DNA of 64,000 nucleotides from CAJBNH01 sp964447285 (lineage in GTDB: Bacteria > Myxococcota_A > UBA9042): the NCBI GenBank assembly GCA_964447285.1, contig CAYURO010000009.1, positions 62,001 through 126,000 on the forward strand. The letters run 5' to 3'. The translations under genes and the position numbers were made by a program. Below, one piece after another: positions 61,490-64,000 of this stretch. Within the stretch, counting starts at the first letter, position 1; each line of letters begins with the position of its first letter. The notes below the pieces were generated by a model that was given only the letters and a program-made list of their open reading frames with translations, had not been told where the DNA came from and ran no database searches.

Positions 61490-63196
61490 ATGACCGACCC
61501 GGCCGCCCTTACGCCTCGCACCGCCCCCCGACTGCCGCCGACGCTGCGCCGTTGGTCGCTCGCGCTGCTGGTCCTCGCCTTTCTGCTGCCTGAGCTGGCC
61601 CCGGCCGCCGTCGCCGCCAGCCGACCGCTGCCCCAGGCCATCGCCGCCGGACCTGCTGCCATCGCCAAGAAGGCCAAGGGCAAGAAGAAGCCGCGCAAGG
61701 TTTCCCACCGACGGGTCGCGCGCCGCGTCGTCGCACGCAAGACGGTGGTGCTGGTGCCCAAGGTCCACAAGGCCGCCGCACCAGCTGCCGCTGACACGCC
61801 CGAGCCGGACCCCGAAAGCGATGTCGTCGAAGACCTGCCCGCCGCCGGCGCCACGCAAGGACCCGCAACTCCTGCTGAACTGACCCAGATCCTCCGCGAA
61901 GCCCCCGGCAGGCCGCTGGCCGTGGCCCTCATTGTCGATGCCGCCACGGGCGAAGTGGTGCTGGACTTGGACGCTGGCAAGCCCGTCTACCCGGCATCGG
62001 TCGCCAAGCTGTTCTCGACGGCGTCGATCCTGCGCTCATGGCCGGCGGACAAAGAGCTGGTGACCGAGCTGCGCGCCAGCCCGACAGTGCAAGGTCGCGC
62101 CGAACAGGTCGCCGTGGTGGGTTCAGGCGACCCGACGCTGAAGGTGCAGGACTTGGCGGTGTTCGCGGAAACGCTGAAGAAGCTTGGTGTTTCGCGCATT
62201 GGTCGGCTGGTGGTGGATGGCACCGTGTTCGACGACCGGGCACCGCGCGGCTTCGACGAAAAGCAGACTGACGCCGCCTACCGTGCACCGATCGGCGGCT
62301 TTCAGGTCGAGGGCTCGACGGTGGCCGTGGTCGTGCGCCCGGGCGCCCGGGTGGGCGATCCTCCTCGTGTGGACGTCACGCCTGCGTGTGGCAAGGCCGT
62401 AGTGATTCGCAACGAGGCCAAGACGGTCAAGGGACGCACCAACGGAGCCGCGGTGGGCACGCGCTCTGCCGGACGACAGACCGAGGTCGTGATCAAGGGC
62501 TCGGTCGGCCTGAGCGGCAAGCTGGTCGGCAGCGGGCGGCGGCGGGTCGCGGATGCGACGTACTTTGCCGCGGGTGTGTGGCGGGCGGTGCTGGAGGAGC
62601 GCGGCATCGCGGTGGACGGCGAGACGGTCTTCGCCAAGGCGTCGGCCGAGCTTCCTGTGGTTGCTACGCGCAAGTCCCCGACGCTACAGAAGATCGTCAC
62701 CGTGACCAACAAGACATCGCACAACGGCTATGCCGAGACGCTGTTCAAGCTGTCGGCCGTCGCCCACGGCCATGCCCCGGCGACCGCCGAGACCGCGGAG
62801 GCCTCGGCCCGCAAGGCTCTGGATGGACTGGGGATTCGCTGGGAGGGCGTCAAGCTGGGCAACGGCTCTGGCTTGTACCACGCCAATCAGGTCACGTGCC
62901 GAGCGGTCGTCGATCTGCTGCGCGGCATGGCCAAGGACTCGACCGGGGCGAACTACCGGCAGTCACTGGCGATGGGTGGGGTCGACGGAACGCTGCGCGG
63001 ACGGCTGCATGGGGCCATGAAGGGCCGCGTGCAGGCCAAGACGGGAACGCTGGACGACGTGGTGGGTCTGGCGGGCTACTTGCAGGCGCCTGACCGCGGC
63101 TACGTGTTCGCGATGTTCTTCAATCGGGTCAAGGGGTCGCCGGGGCCGCTGCGGGCGACGCAGGACCGGGTGCTGCGACGTCTGTCGGGGCAGTAG
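61490..63196 (+). CDS. dacB: D-alanyl-D-alanine carboxypeptidase / endopeptidase (PBP4-type)
   Basis: 568 residues of the S13 (PBP4) family: removes or cleaves peptidoglycan stem peptides. SVAK (Ser170, Lys173), SHN (Ser410-Asn412, family SxN), KTG (517-519). The N-terminus has a TM/signal segment (22-42), a Lys/Arg-rich stretch (~58-90, KKAKGKKKPRK) and an acidic linker before the catalytic domain; the basic stretch is unusual. Its 3' end overlaps the convergent TPR gene by 68 bp. Confidence 0.9.
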   Translation: MTDPAALTPRTAPRLPPTLRRWSLALLVLAFLLPELAPAAVAASRPLPQAIAAGPAAIAKKAKGKKKPRKVSHRRVARRVVARKTVVLVPKVHKAAAPAAADTPEPDPESDVVEDLPAAGATQGPATPAELTQILREAPGRPLAVALIVDAATGEVVLDLDAGKPVYPASVAKLFSTASILRSWPADKELVTELRASPTVQGRAEQVAVVGSGDPTLKVQDLAVFAETLKKLGVSRIGRLVVDGTVFDDRAPRGFDEKQTDAAYRAPIGGFQVEGSTVAVVVRPGARVGDPPRVDVTPACGKAVVIRNEAKTVKGRTNGAAVGTRSAGRQTEVVIKGSVGLSGKLVGSGRRRVADATYFAAGVWRAVLEERGIAVDGETVFAKASAELPVVATRKSPTLQKIVTVTNKTSHNGYAETLFKLSAVAHGHAPATAETAEASARKALDGLGIRWEGVKLGNGSGLYHANQVTCRAVVDLLRGMAKDSTGANYRQSLAMGGVDGTLRGRLHGAMKGRVQAKTGTLDDVVGLAGYLQAPDRGYVFAMFFNRVKGSPGPLRATQDRVLRRLSGQ

Positions 63197-64000
63197 CCGG
63201 CGCCGCATCGGCCGCAGGCGCCGTGGGCGTGACGTCGTCCGCGGGCAGGAACTCAATCGTCGTCTTCAGACCGTCGACGCGCTTCTTCAGTTCACCCGTC
63301 AGCGCGTGCTTGGGCCCGGCAATGCGCAGCGCCTGCTCGCAAGCCGCCAACGCGCGCTGCAGGGGAGCCCGCTCGTTGGTTGCGACCGCCTGAGCCACGA
63401 TGCAGCGGTTGTAGTGGCCTTCGATGCGCTCCACCGCCGCCACTTGGTCCAACAGCGCCAAGGCTTGCTGTCCAACCTTGGGGTCGTCGCTGGTGCGGCG
63501 CAGGGCCACCGGCCGGGTCACGCGCGCCCAGTAGTTGGCCGGGTCACGCGACAACACCTGATCCAGCAGGGCGACGGTCGCCGAGAAGTCCAAGCTGCGA
63601 ATGGTGATCGCGGCGGCATTCAGCAGCGGCTCGACGGCCGTGGGGTCGCCGTTGGCAGCCTCTTGGAAGGCCAACAGTGCTTCGCGGGTGTTGCCCAGCG
63701 CGCGGTGGGACTGGCCGACCATGTTCCAAAGCTGCGCGGACTTGCGAAGCTCCGGAGCGACCTGCATGGCCACTGTGGCGACGACCAGCGCCTCTCGGTG
63801 CTGCCCCAGCGCGTGGTGGGCCAGCGCCAGACGCAGCCAAGCCTTCTTGACTTCGGGAGCCGTCTCCTTGGTCGTCTCGGCCGTCTTGTCGCCAGGCGCG
63901 ATGTCGTCTTCTCCCACCTCACCCGACGAGAACGAGAACAGCTGCAGCTGCAGATCGTGAATGGCGTCAATGGGTTTCTGCGGGTCGCTCCACTTGACTG
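63129..64000 (-). CDS. TPR-repeat protein (5' end outside window)
   Basis: At least 290 codons; the frame is still open at the window edge, so the start lies beyond 64000. The GTG at 63917 is internal, since an open, plausible coding stretch (reading QLQLFSFSSGEV just before it) continues upstream. TPR-type helical pairs: LRLALAHHALGQHREALVVATVAM, LWNMVGQSHRALGNTREALLAF, EPLLNAAAITIRS, then further helices and a Pro/Ala/Asp-rich C-terminal tail (APATAPTDVAAPGP). Role unknown. The tail overlaps dacB by 68 bp on the opposite strand. Confidence 0.75.
   Translation of the reverse strand, partial: VKWSDPQKPIDAIHDLQLQLFSFSSGEVGEDDIAPGDKTAETTKETAPEVKKAWLRLALAHHALGQHREALVVATVAMQVAPELRKSAQLWNMVGQSHRALGNTREALLAFQEAANGDPTAVEPLLNAAAITIRSLDFSATVALLDQVLSRDPANYWARVTRPVALRRTSDDPKVGQQALALLDQVAAVERIEGHYNRCIVAQAVATNERAPLQRALAACEQALRIAGPKHALTGELKKRVDGLKTTIEFLPADDVTPTAPAADAAPATAPTDVAAPGPASPAAAPATP

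Overview
The window is a dense, high-GC stretch of bacterial chromosome (G/C-dominated third codon positions, many ATGA overlaps, almost no non-coding DNA). It looks like a Myxococcota or related former deltaproteobacterial lineage. Support: lipoproteins with Asp/Thr/Pro-rich linkers, a glycoside hydrolase ending in a MYXO-CTERM-like tail, HxsD-like proteins next to radical SAM enzymes, a receiver-like/DUF4388-like protein, and an atpI-atpB-atpE cluster without the F1 genes. I saw no insertion sequence, prophage, CRISPR array, rRNA or tRNA. Placement is by gene style only.

Layout. 1-3109: two Cys-rich radical-SAM-type proteins (the first cut by the window edge) and two small HxsD-like proteins, a probable peptide-modification system and the best candidate for something undescribed. 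3275-4755: two paralogous outer-membrane proteins. 4757-6703 (minus): ribF-aroE. 6704-7125: a structured leader region before a PHP-like gene. 8457-10261 (minus): aroA and rnpB (RNase P RNA). 10311-11399: a Cys-rich lipoprotein. 11626-16694: RluA-type pseudouridine synthase, HpcH/HpaI lyase, a tandem-duplicated AdoMet decarboxylase, an exported methyltransferase, a lamin-tail lipoprotein, rpe. 16703-18207: aldo/keto reductase and a small unknown gene. 18224-20764 (minus): parvulin lipoprotein and a beta-barrel protein.

21053-23863: ftsE-ftsX-envC (division-coupled peptidoglycan splitting). 23920-26456: kamD-kamE, B12/PLP lysine 5,6-aminomutase. 26500-27863 (minus): purine nucleoside phosphorylase and cytidine deaminase. 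28066-33197 (minus): asnB/adenylate-forming pair and a membrane-anchored metalloprotease. 33345-35733 (minus): two YbjN-like proteins and a family 4 uracil-DNA glycosylase, divergent from dapF. 36758-42651 (minus): clpB and a DUF4175 protein. 42947-44718: atpI-atpB-atpE. 44814-48656: receiver-like/DUF4388 protein, tsaD, rsmA. 48666-52540 (minus): HAD phosphatase, a 60-residue ORF, alr, transglutaminase. 52800-55520: GH18 hydrolase, prepilin peptidase. 55761-61369: yajC-secD-secF, recJ. 61490-64000: dacB and a convergent TPR gene running off the end.

Most of the content is core envelope and metabolic housekeeping: cell-wall enzymes (alr, dapF, envC, dacB), secretion (SecDF-YajC, prepilin peptidase), aromatic amino-acid synthesis (aroE, aroA), nucleoside salvage, tRNA/rRNA modification (tsaD, rsmA, RluA-type) and DNA repair (recJ, UDG). 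The accessory interest lies in the radical SAM/HxsD block, the duplicated AdoMet decarboxylase, kamDE, the sodium-type c-subunit signature and the structured leader at 6851-7002.
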